Origin: Pseudomonas aestuarii
GTDB lineage: Bacteria > Pseudomonadota > Gammaproteobacteria > Pseudomonadales > Pseudomonadaceae
Reading direction: 5' to 3'
Assembly (NCBI RefSeq): GCF_027988105.1
Contig: NZ_JAQJZJ010000003.1
Location: forward strand, 124,001-188,000
DNA length: 64,000 nucleotides
The notes under the pieces were generated by a model. That model was not told the DNA's origin. It saw only the letters and a list, made by a program, of their open reading frames with translations, and made no database searches. The stretch's first letter is position 1; each line of letters begins with the position of its first letter. Positions 42,194 to 51,132 of the stretch are shown here, piece by piece. Made by a program: the position numbers and the translations under genes.

Positions 42194-43849
42194 ATGAAAA
42201 AAATGAGCAAACAGGGACGAGCGCTGGTTGTCCACGGCACCATGACCCTTCTGGCACTTAGCATCGCCGGGCAGGCACTGGGTGCCGCCATCGAGTTGGG
42301 CAATCCGGTTTTCCGCATGCGCTGGGACAATACGGTGCGCTACAACCTGGGCATGCGCATGGAGGACCAGGACAGCCGCATCTTGAACAACCCGAACTAC
42401 GACGAGTCAGACGGTAAGTTCGACCGCCATGACATCGTGACCAATCGTATCGACCTGCTGAGCGAGATCGATCTGTCCTACCGAAAGACCTGGGGGGCAC
42501 GGGTCAGCGCCGCTGGCTGGTATGACTATGCCTACCAAGACAACAGCGTCGACAGTCATGCTGCCGGCCTACCGACCAGCTACAACAACGACCGCTACAG
42601 CTCGGAAGTGCAGCGCTATGTTGAAGGCCCGTCAGGGGAAATCCTCGATGCCTTCGTTTGGCATAACTTCCGTATCGGCGGGAAGCTGGTAAACGTCAAG
42701 CTCGGTCGGCACACGAATTTCTGGGGGGAGGGCCTGCTGTTCGGTGCCCACGCCATATCCTATTCGCAAGCACCGATCGATGGGGTTAAGGCAGTCACCA
42801 GTCCGGGTATCGAAACCAAGGAAGTATTCCTGCCCATCGGCCAGGTTTCCGCCAAGGCCCAGGTCACTCCGAACCTGACCCTGGCCGGGCAGTATTTCTA
42901 TGAATGGGACTACACACGGATTCCCTATGGCGGTACATATTTTGGCGCAGCCGATCCGTTCTTCGAGGGCCCCGATCGCTTGCCGCTGGCTCCCGGGTTT
43001 GCCTTTCAGCGCGGTAAATCGCGCTACGGCCGCGACACCGCCAACTTCGGGGTGATGGCCAAGTACAACGTCGAGGCGATCGAAACGAGCATCGGCCTGT
43101 ACTACCGCCAGTTCGACGATTACCAGCCCTGGTTTGCCCCTCAGGTCGACCCTGTGGCGGGCGAGTACCGCCTGGTGTATCCGCGTGACGTGAAACTGGC
43201 CGGCCTGAGCTTCTCGCGCATGTTCGATACGGTGTCGGTGGCCGGCGAGCTGTCCTACCGCAAGGATGGCGCGCTGAATGCCGTGGGCATCGATGCCCTC
43301 GACAACGAAGGTCCGCGTGGCGACTCGCTGCACTTCGTCACCAACGCCATTTACGGGGTGCCACGCAACTTCATCTCCAAGAACGGCACGCTGATCGCCG
43401 AATTCGCCTACAGCCGCCTGCAACACGTCACCAAGCATGAGGAGCTGTACCTGGCCGAAGGTAGTGCCAATTGCGTCGATCCGCGTGTTGGTACGCCGGG
43501 CTCCGGTGACAAGTCGGACGGTTGCTCGACCCGCGACTACGCGGCCGTCGCGGTCAACTACACCCCGCAGTACCTGTCGGTGTTCCCATCCTGGGACATG
43601 GATGTACCGCTGACCGTCAACTACGGCCTGCACGGCAACGCGGCCACTGCCGGCGGCGGTAATGAAGGAGCCTTGGCCTGGTCTGCCGGCGTACGCCTGA
43701 CCTATGCCCAGCGTTTCGAGTTCGGCCTGCGTTACGCCGACAGCGGCGCGCAATCGAAAACCTTGCCGGGCAACGTCGTCGGTGGCAACGGAGCGGTCGG
43801 CGGCACAGACCGGGGCTGGCTGGCCTTCACCTTCAAGACCTCCATCTAA
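42194..43849 (+). CDS. DUF1302-family outer-membrane barrel protein, copy 2
   Basis: Barrel protein of 551 residues with a signal peptide (about 1-31, ending LGA) and the signature RMRWDNTVRYNLGMRMEDQD. It is much closer to copy 3 than to copy 1; the N-terminal 80 mature residues are nearly identical in pattern. A GGTGG ribosome site precedes ATG 42194. Unlike copies 1 and 3, it ends in isoleucine (TFKTSI) instead of phenylalanine. It follows the P450-ALDH operon and is followed 21 bases later by a DUF1329 gene. Confidence 0.85.
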   Translation: MKKMSKQGRALVVHGTMTLLALSIAGQALGAAIELGNPVFRMRWDNTVRYNLGMRMEDQDSRILNNPNYDESDGKFDRHDIVTNRIDLLSEIDLSYRKTWGARVSAAGWYDYAYQDNSVDSHAAGLPTSYNNDRYSSEVQRYVEGPSGEILDAFVWHNFRIGGKLVNVKLGRHTNFWGEGLLFGAHAISYSQAPIDGVKAVTSPGIETKEVFLPIGQVSAKAQVTPNLTLAGQYFYEWDYTRIPYGGTYFGAADPFFEGPDRLPLAPGFAFQRGKSRYGRDTANFGVMAKYNVEAIETSIGLYYRQFDDYQPWFAPQVDPVAGEYRLVYPRDVKLAGLSFSRMFDTVSVAGELSYRKDGALNAVGIDALDNEGPRGDSLHFVTNAIYGVPRNFISKNGTLIAEFAYSRLQHVTKHEELYLAEGSANCVDPRVGTPGSGDKSDGCSTRDYAAVAVNYTPQYLSVFPSWDMDVPLTVNYGLHGNAATAGGGNEGALAWSAGVRLTYAQRFEFGLRYADSGAQSKTLPGNVVGGNGAVGGTDRGWLAFTFKTSI

Positions 43850-43876
43850 CAAATCGAAGAAGCGGAGCATATGACT

Positions 43877-45241
43877 ATGAACGGACACTTTGTCCTGGCA
43901 GCGGCCCTGATGGGCGTTGTGACCTGCAGCCTGGCTGCGACCTCTGCCGAGCAAGCCGCTGAGCTGGGGAAAAGTCTGACCGCGTTCGGCGCGATCCAGG
44001 CAGGCAACGCCGAGGGTACTATTCCGCCTTACGAGGGCGGCTTGCGCACTATTCCGGCCGGCTTCAAGCCCGACAGTGGCTTTTGGGTTGATCCTTTCAA
44101 GGATGAAAAGCCGCTGATGCGCATCAACTCGACGAACATGGCCGAGTATGCCGAGCAGCTCAGCGGCGGGCAGAAGATGCTGCTGGAGAAGTACCCCGAG
44201 TACTACCTGGATATCTACCCGTCGCACCGCACGGCGGCCTATCCGCAGGAGGTGCTGGATGCCACGGTACGCAACGCCACCACTTGCCATACTCTGAAAG
44301 ACAACCTCGCGGTCGACCCGGCCTGTCGTGGCGGTATTCCTTTCCCGATTCCGCAAAATGGCAACGAGTTGATCTGGAACCAACAGTTGCGCTACAAGAA
44401 CGGCCCCGGCTTTACCAGCACCGCTTCTTCCGCTAGCTGGGTGGTCGACTCGCGCGGCCAGGTGACCAAAACGGCCGAATCCGCGACCTTCGAGGAAACC
44501 CCGTTCTATCAGGTCAAGCAGACCGATCGCGATCCGATGCTCTACTACCGTGCCTGGGCGCTGGACAGCTACCCGGCACGTAGCGCCGGACAGTTGATCA
44601 TCATCGCCGACTACCTGGACCCGACCAGCAAACCACGGCGTGCCTGGAGCTACACCCCAGGGATGCGGCGGATCAAACTGGCCCCCGAGTTCGCCTATGA
44701 CACGCCGGTACCCAACCAGGGCGGGGTCAACTTGTTCGACGAGTTGCAGATGTTCTCCGGCAGCCAGGATCGCTTCGACTACAAGTTGGTCGGCCGCAAG
44801 GAAATGTACATCCCGTACAACGCCTACAAGTTCTACTTCGACTGCAAGCAGGACGAGCAATTTCTCGCCCACCATGCCAATCCTGCGTGCGAGCGCTGGG
44901 AACTGCATCGTGTCTGGGTCGTCGAGGCCACCCTCAAACCAGGTATGCGTCACGCCTACAGCAAGCGCACCTACTACCTCGATGAGGACACCTTCGGGGC
45001 CGGTCTGTATGACGCCTGGGACCAGGGAGGCCTGCTCTATCGCGCCTTGTTCCAGAGCGGTGTGCAGCTCTACGACAAGGACATCCCCTATACCGTGAAA
45101 AACGTCAGCTATGACTTCAACAAGGGCATCTGGTCAATCCTCAACGATGGTCTCAAGGGCGGGTACCGGATCAGCGAAACCCCGTTGTCGGAAACCGACA
45201 TGAGCCCGGAAACCATCGTCTCCAAGGAGACCCAGCGTTAA
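43877..45241 (+). CDS. DUF1329-family periplasmic protein, copy 2
   Basis: Protein of 454 residues, nearly collinear with copy 3. It has a signal peptide (about 1-20), mature start GKSLTAFGAIQAGNAEGTIP, conserved RRAWSYTPGMRRIKLAPEFA and CERWELHRVWVVEAT. The start at 43877 is taken because GGAG at 43864-43867 is 9 bases away and the length then equals that of copy 3; ATG 43871 is 6 bases earlier. A clear terminator follows. Role inferred as periplasmic partner of the adjacent barrel. Confidence 0.85.
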   Translation: MNGHFVLAAALMGVVTCSLAATSAEQAAELGKSLTAFGAIQAGNAEGTIPPYEGGLRTIPAGFKPDSGFWVDPFKDEKPLMRINSTNMAEYAEQLSGGQKMLLEKYPEYYLDIYPSHRTAAYPQEVLDATVRNATTCHTLKDNLAVDPACRGGIPFPIPQNGNELIWNQQLRYKNGPGFTSTASSASWVVDSRGQVTKTAESATFEETPFYQVKQTDRDPMLYYRAWALDSYPARSAGQLIIIADYLDPTSKPRRAWSYTPGMRRIKLAPEFAYDTPVPNQGGVNLFDELQMFSGSQDRFDYKLVGRKEMYIPYNAYKFYFDCKQDEQFLAHHANPACERWELHRVWVVEATLKPGMRHAYSKRTYYLDEDTFGAGLYDAWDQGGLLYRALFQSGVQLYDKDIPYTVKNVSYDFNKGIWSILNDGLKGGYRISETPLSETDMSPETIVSKETQR

Positions 45242-45292
45242 TCATGGCTGAAAAACTATTGCGTTAAATCGTTGCAACTCTTCATCACCTTT

Positions 45293-45317
45293 ATGGCCCC
45301 TTGTGGGCCATTTTTTT
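45293..45317 (+). terminator. Rho-independent terminator after DUF1329 copy 2
   Basis: ATGGCCC (45293-45299) pairs with GGGCCAT (45305-45311) around CTTGT and is followed by seven T residues. It ends the P450/DUF1302/DUF1329 transcription unit. Confidence 0.9.
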
Positions 45318-45460
45318 GCGTTTTGCGAGGGCTGATTACGAGTACTGGTGGCGGAGCCTGCAAGCTTGCCGCGCCTGGGCTGGCCTGCATGATTTGGCGG
45401 CACGCGGCCGTTCCCGTTCAGCCCATTCAGCTTGTGCACTGCCTATGGCGCTGGCGGCGT

Positions 45461-46372
45461 TCAACTGCTGCGCTGGCGGCGAAACTCTTCGGGTGTCTTG
45501 CCGAGCGCTTTACGGAAGGCCGCGGTAAAGGCCGCGGCGTTCTGGAAGCCGCTTTGGTAGGCAACCTGCTTGATCAGTAGGCGTTGGTCGGTGAGCAAAG
45601 CCATGGCCTTCTCCATCCTGACTTCCGCGGCATAGTGGCGCAGGGTCTTACCCGTAGTGTTCTTGAGGAGGGTCGACAGTTTACGTGCCGGCAACCCACA
45701 GATAGCGGCTAGGTGAGATAGCGAGATGTCTTCCTCGGGACCGGCTTCGAGTATTTCGCGCAGCAGCTTGAGTTGCCGCGGACTTAGTTTGCCGTCGCTT
45801 TCGTTCAGGGATTGGTTGCCGAGAAACTCCCGACGAAGGTCAAGAGCGATACTGGTCAGCAGGCATTCGATATGCAATTCACTGGCAAAGCCCGGTGCGC
45901 AAACCTCTTCTGCCAGGCGTTGCAAAGAAGCCTGCAAGTAAAGGCTGCGCAGATTGAGCATGCTTTCGTGGGCGTGCCCAGCCCAATCCCACTGATAGGC
46001 GGCGAGTGGGCCAAGGTCGGTTGGGTCGAACAGGCAGATCAGCGACTTCTGCTGGCAGGCACCATGCTTGAGGTGGAATTCGGTACCATGGGGAATGAAC
46101 AGAAGTTGGCCAAGTGGCTTGAATTGTTGAGTAGGCTGTCCACGGAATCTGCCGAGATTATGGCTGTTGTCATTGCACTCAAGACCTGAGGGGCTGAGCA
46201 GCATACGGATCAGGCAGCTGTTCTGCAGTTCGATCCGGGCCGTGCCTGAAGTGGACCATTGCGCGTGTTCCACGCGTAGGTCGAAGCCCCTCTTGCGGAG
46301 CGAGACTTCGGTGGCAAAATCACCCGGGTGTTCGGATTCGTATTCGCAGTAGTTGATCGCGTGCATGGTCAT
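45461..46372 (-). CDS. AraC-family regulator
   Basis: Regulator of 303 residues. The C-terminal AraC DNA-binding domain has two helix-turn-helices (ISLSHLAAICGLPARKLSTL and LLIKQVAYQSGFQNAAAFTA), ending in FRKALGKTPEEFRRQ. The N-terminal 190 residues form an unrecognised sensing domain. It converges on the DUF1329 copy 2 terminator and diverges from the LysR gene, with about 170 bases between their starts. It may activate one of the catabolic operons; a good candidate binding site could not be picked. Confidence 0.88.
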   Translation of the reverse strand: MTMHAINYCEYESEHPGDFATEVSLRKRGFDLRVEHAQWSTSGTARIELQNSCLIRMLLSPSGLECNDNSHNLGRFRGQPTQQFKPLGQLLFIPHGTEFHLKHGACQQKSLICLFDPTDLGPLAAYQWDWAGHAHESMLNLRSLYLQASLQRLAEEVCAPGFASELHIECLLTSIALDLRREFLGNQSLNESDGKLSPRQLKLLREILEAGPEEDISLSHLAAICGLPARKLSTLLKNTTGKTLRHYAAEVRMEKAMALLTDQRLLIKQVAYQSGFQNAAAFTAAFRKALGKTPEEFRRQRSS

Positions 46373-46539
46373 CCTTCAGCCGTTTTTATTGTTGGTGCTG
46401 AAATTCGATCGGTAGCGAATCGTTGGCGGTGTTCGGATCTGCCAGGTCGCTCATTGGTTAATCCCGACAAGGCCCGAGTTTACTCAGCGTGGCAGTGGGG
46501 ACGATGCATAAATACTGAATGCAGGTATCAGGAAATCAG

Positions 46540-47451
46540 ATGGCCAAGGGCAAAGACATTTCCATGCGGCAACTGCGCTACTTCGTGGCGGCGGCGGATG
46601 CCGGACAATTCTCTCAGGCAGCGCTCAAGGTGCATGTTTCGCAGTCGGCAATCACTGCGGCGGTCTTGCAGCTGGAGCAGGCCCTCGGTGTCAGTCTGTT
46701 CGAGCGTTTGCCCTATGGCGTTGCCTTGACCGCCGAAGGCAACAAGTTCGCCCAGCACGCGCGGCATATCCTCGACACCCTGCAGGATGCGCTCAGCGAG
46801 CCGCTGTTTCTTGGCCACTCGATGCAAGGGGTGGTGCGGGTCGGAGCATCCTATACCGTACTTGGCTATTTCCTGCCCGCGCTGCTGGCGCGCTTCAAAC
46901 GCAGCTACCCGCAGGTAGAGGTCGACCTGCTTGACATGGATCGACCGAGTATCGAAGCCGCGGTAATCAGTGGCGAGTTGGATATGGGCTTGGCCATCGT
47001 CTCCAACACTCAGGATCTGCTGCGCTTCGAGCACCATGTGCTGATTCGTTCGCGGCGCCAGCTGTGGTTAGCCAGTCAGCATCCGTTGAACGCCGTGTCC
47101 TCAATTACCTTGGCCGACGTTGCCCAGCACGCTTACATCATGCCGACGGTTGATGAGGGGGAGGAATCTGCGCTGCGCTATTGGCGTACGCAAGGCCTCG
47201 AGCCTTACGTGGCCTTCCGTACCTCATCGATGGAAGCCCTGCGCGGGCTAGTCGCCCATGGCTTTGGCGTGACCATACTCTCCGACATGCTCTACCGGGC
47301 CTGGTCGCTGGAAGGTAAGAAAATCGAGAGCCGGCCGTTGGTCGATGTCATTCCGCCCATGGAGCTGGGGCTGATCTGGCACCCCGAGGCGCAACTGTCC
47401 GAGCCGGCCCAGGCGTTCCGCCAGTTCCTGATCATGGCCTGTGCGTCCTGA
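46540..47451 (+). CDS. LysR-family regulator
   Basis: LysR-type regulator of about 303 residues. It has the N-terminal winged helix (MRQLRYFVAAADAGQFSQAA, HVSQSAITAAVLQLEQALGV, FERLPYGVALTAEG) and a periplasmic-binding-protein-like effector domain (about 95-300). The start at 46540 (MAKGKDIS) is chosen; an in-frame ATG at 46519 adds seven residues. It diverges from the AraC gene and converges on the glutathione peroxidase gene, with a bidirectional terminator between. It is similar in type to regulators of aromatic or carboxylate catabolism; the effector is unknown. Confidence 0.88.
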   Translation: MAKGKDISMRQLRYFVAAADAGQFSQAALKVHVSQSAITAAVLQLEQALGVSLFERLPYGVALTAEGNKFAQHARHILDTLQDALSEPLFLGHSMQGVVRVGASYTVLGYFLPALLARFKRSYPQVEVDLLDMDRPSIEAAVISGELDMGLAIVSNTQDLLRFEHHVLIRSRRQLWLASQHPLNAVSSITLADVAQHAYIMPTVDEGEESALRYWRTQGLEPYVAFRTSSMEALRGLVAHGFGVTILSDMLYRAWSLEGKKIESRPLVDVIPPMELGLIWHPEAQLSEPAQAFRQFLIMACAS

Positions 47452-47462
47452 AAGACGGCCGA

Positions 47463-47495
47463 TCATCGAGGCATGGCCGGGGCTGGCCTCGATGA
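47463..47495. terminator. Bidirectional hairpin between LysR and glutathione peroxidase genes
   Basis: Ten-base perfect arms TCATCGAGGC (47463-47472) and GCCTCGATGA (47486-47495), placed between converging genes. No T run, but the position and stem fit a shared transcription end. Confidence 0.65.
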
Positions 47496-47518
47496 ACGGT
47501 GGGGTAGGGCGTTGAGGG

Positions 47519-48070
47519 CTAAGGCGTCAGGTTTAATTGGGCGTCGATGGCCTGGCGCAGGTCAGCGTCGTCGGCCGCGATGTCCGGGGCGAAGCGTCCA
47601 ACCACCTGCCCGTCGCGGCTGACCAGGAATTTCTCGAAGTTCCACTGCACCGCCGGTGCCGGCGCGACTTCGATGCCGTAACCCTTGAGCCGCTCGCGCA
47701 TCGGGCCGTCGCCGCTGGCGAGCGGTTGGGCCTCGGTGAGTATGCTGTACAGCGGATGTTGCTCGGCACCGGTTACCGCGATCTTGGCGAACAGCGGAAA
47801 CTGAACGCTGTAGTTGAGGTCGCAAAACGCCTGAATCTCCTCATCGCTGCCCGGCTCCTGGCCGCGGAAATCGTTCGCCGGAAACCCCAGTACTTCGAAC
47901 CCCTGTTCGCGTTTCTCTTTATAGAGCGCCTCGAGACCTTCGTACTGCGGGGTGAGTCCGCATTTCGAGGCGACATTGACGATCAGCAGCACCTTGCCTT
48001 TGAAGTGCTCGAGCGTCAGAGGCTTGCCTTCGATGGATTTCAGCGGGATAGCGTAGAGTTTTTGACTCAT
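47519..48070 (-). CDS. Glutathione peroxidase (thioredoxin-type cysteine enzyme)
   Basis: Peroxidase of 183 residues that reduces organic and lipid hydroperoxides. The peroxidatic residue is Cys37 in NVASKCGLTPQYEGL (selenocysteine in animal homologues); GFPANDFRGQEPG and the tryptophan in VQWNFEKFLV complete the site. The ATG at 48070 gives the normal N-terminus. On the minus strand with the following SDR upstream of it. In a P450-rich island it may remove peroxides formed by uncoupled turnover; that link is inferred. Confidence 0.92.
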   Translation of the reverse strand: MSQKLYAIPLKSIEGKPLTLEHFKGKVLLIVNVASKCGLTPQYEGLEALYKEKREQGFEVLGFPANDFRGQEPGSDEEIQAFCDLNYSVQFPLFAKIAVTGAEQHPLYSILTEAQPLASGDGPMRERLKGYGIEVAPAPAVQWNFEKFLVSRDGQVVGRFAPDIAADDADLRQAIDAQLNLTP

Positions 48071-48143
48071 GGTGAAGCTCCTGATTGTGAAGTTGCCGCC
48101 CACGACGTGCCTGCAGAGGCAGGGCGCCTGGGGCGCGCTGGAT

Positions 48144-48992
48144 TCAGTCTGGGTTATTGCCGTTGCGCTCGCGGACCATGGCCGCGAAATCGCGTTTGAG
48201 GGTGGGGAAGTAGGCGATTTGCCCACCCATGCCTCCGGCAATATCGATCGAGGCGGCACTGATGAAGCTGGCAAATTCGCTGGCCAGGAACAAGGCCATG
48301 CCGGCGACGTCCTCGGGTTTTCCATAACGGCCGATGGGCACCACTTTCATCACCATGGCATCGAACTCCTCACGCGTTACCCCGGGCCCCATTTCCTTGT
48401 AGTGGCGGTCCCACTGCCCGGTGTCGATCCAGCCCATGTTCAGGCTGTTGACTAGTATGTTGTCCTTGGCCAGGGACATGCCAAGCGAGCGCGAGAGGGC
48501 TATGCAGGCGGCGCGGTTGATCACGGACGGGATGCCATCCGGCGTCGGAACGGTACCGGCCAGGGCATTGATCTCGATAATGCGCCCCCATTGCTGTGCG
48601 CGCATGTAGGGAACCACCGCCTGAACGAAGCGGAAATGGCCCATCTGCAGGATATTCGCGTGCTCGAGGATGTCTTCCGGCGTCAGCGTATCCAGGTTAC
48701 CCCCCTTACCCTGACCGGCATTGTTGACCAGAACATCCACGCCACCCCAGCTATCGGCGACTTCCTGGACGAATGCCTTGACGGCCTCGCTATCGGTCAC
48801 ATCGACCGCGCGGGCGATCACTGCCTGGGCGCTTGCCTGTAAGGCCTTGCCGGCCGAGACAACGGCCTCTTCGGTACGTGCGCAGATCGCGACCCGCGCA
48901 CCTTCTGCGGCGAATGCCTGGGCAATAGCCCGACCAATACCGCGTGAAGCGCCGGTCACGATCACGCGTTTGCCACTGAGATCAATATTCAT
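48144..48992 (-). CDS. SDR-fold protein lacking the YxxxK motif
   Basis: SDR-family protein of 282 residues. The cofactor side is normal: TGASRGIG at residues 13-20, CARTEEA, and VNNAGQG. The catalytic side is not: where YxASK is expected after the INALAG strand, the sequence reads IPSVINRAACIAL, so both catalytic tyrosine and lysine are replaced. It probably is not a classical dehydrogenase; it may bind nucleotide, have another reaction, or be inactive. Upstream of the peroxidase gene on the minus strand, and divergent from the third DUF1302 gene. Confidence 0.85.
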   Translation of the reverse strand: MNIDLSGKRVIVTGASRGIGRAIAQAFAAEGARVAICARTEEAVVSAGKALQASAQAVIARAVDVTDSEAVKAFVQEVADSWGGVDVLVNNAGQGKGGNLDTLTPEDILEHANILQMGHFRFVQAVVPYMRAQQWGRIIEINALAGTVPTPDGIPSVINRAACIALSRSLGMSLAKDNILVNSLNMGWIDTGQWDRHYKEMGPGVTREEFDAMVMKVVPIGRYGKPEDVAGMALFLASEFASFISAASIDIAGGMGGQIAYFPTLKRDFAAMVRERNGNNPD

Positions 48993-49437
48993 GGGTACTC
49001 CTTATAGGTAAGGGTGGCAGAGCGCTCGGCTCTGCGATTCCACGGGCGAGGAAAGCGCCAGGCGGACTCGGTGCTACGCTCATTAAATCCCAATACTTAC
49101 GACGGCCAAAGCAATTATTGAACAAATAATTGTAATGTGTTTACTTGGCCGGCATGTCGACGCTCTGTAGCCGACGCCTGGCCTGGCCGGGTCTGCGTCC
49201 GGTTACAGGCACCTCCGTAGACAGTTTTGGCATGAGATGGAGTGACATTCTCTATAAAGAATCTAAATCTGCATATGGAATTGTCTGTACTTATCCGCTA
49301 AGGTGTCCTTCACGAAGAGTGGAACGAATCTGTCGTTAGTGTTCAGATAGCGAGCTACTCCGCAAGAGGTCGAAAACGCAGCTGTTGGGTGTTTTTCTAA
49401 ACTAAGTCGTTGCAAAAATAAGAATAACGGAGCTGAG
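48993..49437. promoter_or_regulatory. Divergent control region with palindrome ahead of DUF1302 copy 3
   Basis: A 445-base gap without a gene between the divergent SDR and the third barrel gene. It contains a perfect palindrome CAATTATT-GAACA-AATAATTG (49112-49132) in an AT-rich stretch, a good operator candidate. The final bases hold AACGGAG, the ribosome site of the barrel gene. No promoter hexamers could be assigned with confidence. Confidence 0.6.
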
Positions 49438-51108
49438 ATGAAGATGATTAGAACGCTTGGTCGTATCTCGATGCCTCACAGCGCCCTGGCGCTGGCGATC
49501 ATGAGCTGTGCAGGTGGAGCAACAGCGATGCAGATCGATGTCGGTAACCCCGACATCCGCATGCGCTGGGACAATACAGTCCGTTACAACCTGGGCATGC
49601 GCATGGAGGACCAGGACAACAAAATCATGAACAACCCGAATTTCGACGAGTCCGACGGGAAGTTCGATAAAGGCGACCTCGTGACAAATCGTCTCGATTT
49701 GTTAACCGAGATCGACCTCTCCTACAAAAACGACTTTGGTGGGCGCGTCAGTGCGGCAGGTTGGTATGACAACGCCTACGACGACACTTCTGTGGAGAGC
49801 AACGTACCGGGACTGGCCACCAGCTATAACAACAATCGCTATAGCCGCGAGGTGGAGCGCTATGTCAAAGGTCCATCAGGTGAGATTCTCGATGCCTTTG
49901 TTTGGACCAACTTCAGCCTGGGCGCAACCCCGGTAAACCTCAAAGTGGGCCGTCACGCTCTGTTCTGGGGTGAGGGCGTGTTGATCGGTGCGCATGCGAT
50001 GTCCTACTCGCAGGCACCTGTAGATGCGGTGAAAGCCGTGACCAGTCCGGGTATTGAGACCAAAGAAGTCTTTTTGCCTGTCGGTCAAGTCTCGGCGAAA
50101 GCACAGGTCACCGATAACCTGTCGATTGCCGCGCAATATTTCTATGAGTGGGATAACACCCGCTTCCCCTATGGCGGCACCTATTTTGGCGCTGCTGACC
50201 CATTCTTCGAGGGTCCCGATCGTCTGCCGGCGGCTCCCGGCTTCAACCTCAACCACGCGACCTCCAAGCGCGGCCGCGATGGTCAGAACTGGGGCGTGAT
50301 GGGCAAGCTGGACGTCGAGGCTATCGAAGCCACAGTCGGCGCTTACTACCGTGAATTCGATGACTACCAAGCGTGGCTGGCACCGCAGGTCAACCTGGCG
50401 ACTCGTCAATACCGCCTAGTCTACCCACGCGACGTCAAACTCTATGGTTTGAGCATCTCCACCGCCGTTGGTGCAGCATCTGTTGGTGCCGACCTGTCCT
50501 ACCGCAAGGGGGGAGCACTCAACGCTACAGGCGTAAGTCTGGTGGATGATGAAGGTCCGCGTGGCGACACCATTCACTTCGTGGCTAACGCTATTTACGG
50601 CGTTCCGCGTAATTGGTTGGCCGACAACTCGACGCTGGTAGCCGAGTTCGCCTATAGCCATCTGGACAAGGTCACCTCCCACGAGGAGCTGTACAAGGGC
50701 GAAGGGAACGCTGCTTGCCGTGACATCAGGACTCCTGGAGTCGCGGGTTCGGGCGATAAGTCCGATGGCTGCTCGACCAAGGACTACTACGCCGTCGCGG
50801 TGAACTTCACCCCGCAGTACGTAGAGATTCTGCCGTCCTGGACGCTGGATGTTCCGCTGACAGTCAACTACGGCCTGAGTGGCAACGCCGCCAGTGCTGG
50901 TGGTGGCAGCGAAGGTGCGCTCGCCTGGTCGGTTGGCGCCAAGATGACTTACCGCTCGCAGCATGAGTTCAGCCTGCGCTATGCCGATAGCGCTGCGCAG
51001 GAAAAGAACTCCAACAACATCAATGGCGCTCGCATGGTCAACGGCAATGGCAACGTCGGGGGTACCGACCGCGGCTGGTTGGCCTTCACCTACAAAACCT
51101 CCTTTTAA
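49438..51108 (+). CDS. DUF1302-family outer-membrane barrel protein, copy 3
   Basis: Barrel protein of 556 residues with a signal peptide (about 1-31, ending ATA) and the same RMRWDNTVRYNLGMRMEDQD signature as copy 2. It ends in phenylalanine (TYKTSF) as expected for an outer-membrane barrel. Compared with copy 2, its codon use is slightly less GC-rich, so the two may have diverged or been acquired separately rather than duplicated recently. First gene of a run DUF1302-DUF1329-YCF48-RND that would span the whole envelope. Confidence 0.87.
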   Translation: MKMIRTLGRISMPHSALALAIMSCAGGATAMQIDVGNPDIRMRWDNTVRYNLGMRMEDQDNKIMNNPNFDESDGKFDKGDLVTNRLDLLTEIDLSYKNDFGGRVSAAGWYDNAYDDTSVESNVPGLATSYNNNRYSREVERYVKGPSGEILDAFVWTNFSLGATPVNLKVGRHALFWGEGVLIGAHAMSYSQAPVDAVKAVTSPGIETKEVFLPVGQVSAKAQVTDNLSIAAQYFYEWDNTRFPYGGTYFGAADPFFEGPDRLPAAPGFNLNHATSKRGRDGQNWGVMGKLDVEAIEATVGAYYREFDDYQAWLAPQVNLATRQYRLVYPRDVKLYGLSISTAVGAASVGADLSYRKGGALNATGVSLVDDEGPRGDTIHFVANAIYGVPRNWLADNSTLVAEFAYSHLDKVTSHEELYKGEGNAACRDIRTPGVAGSGDKSDGCSTKDYYAVAVNFTPQYVEILPSWTLDVPLTVNYGLSGNAASAGGGSEGALAWSVGAKMTYRSQHEFSLRYADSAAQEKNSNNINGARMVNGNGNVGGTDRGWLAFTYKTSF

Positions 51109-51132
51109 TAATTCCAAGATCGGAGAATGGTT

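Noticed and set aside
42632..44953. A 773-codon open frame on the minus strand opposite DUF1302/DUF1329 copy 2
   Set aside because: It lies antisense to two well-supported genes, crosses their boundary, and has no recognisable domain; it is a product of high GC and codon bias.
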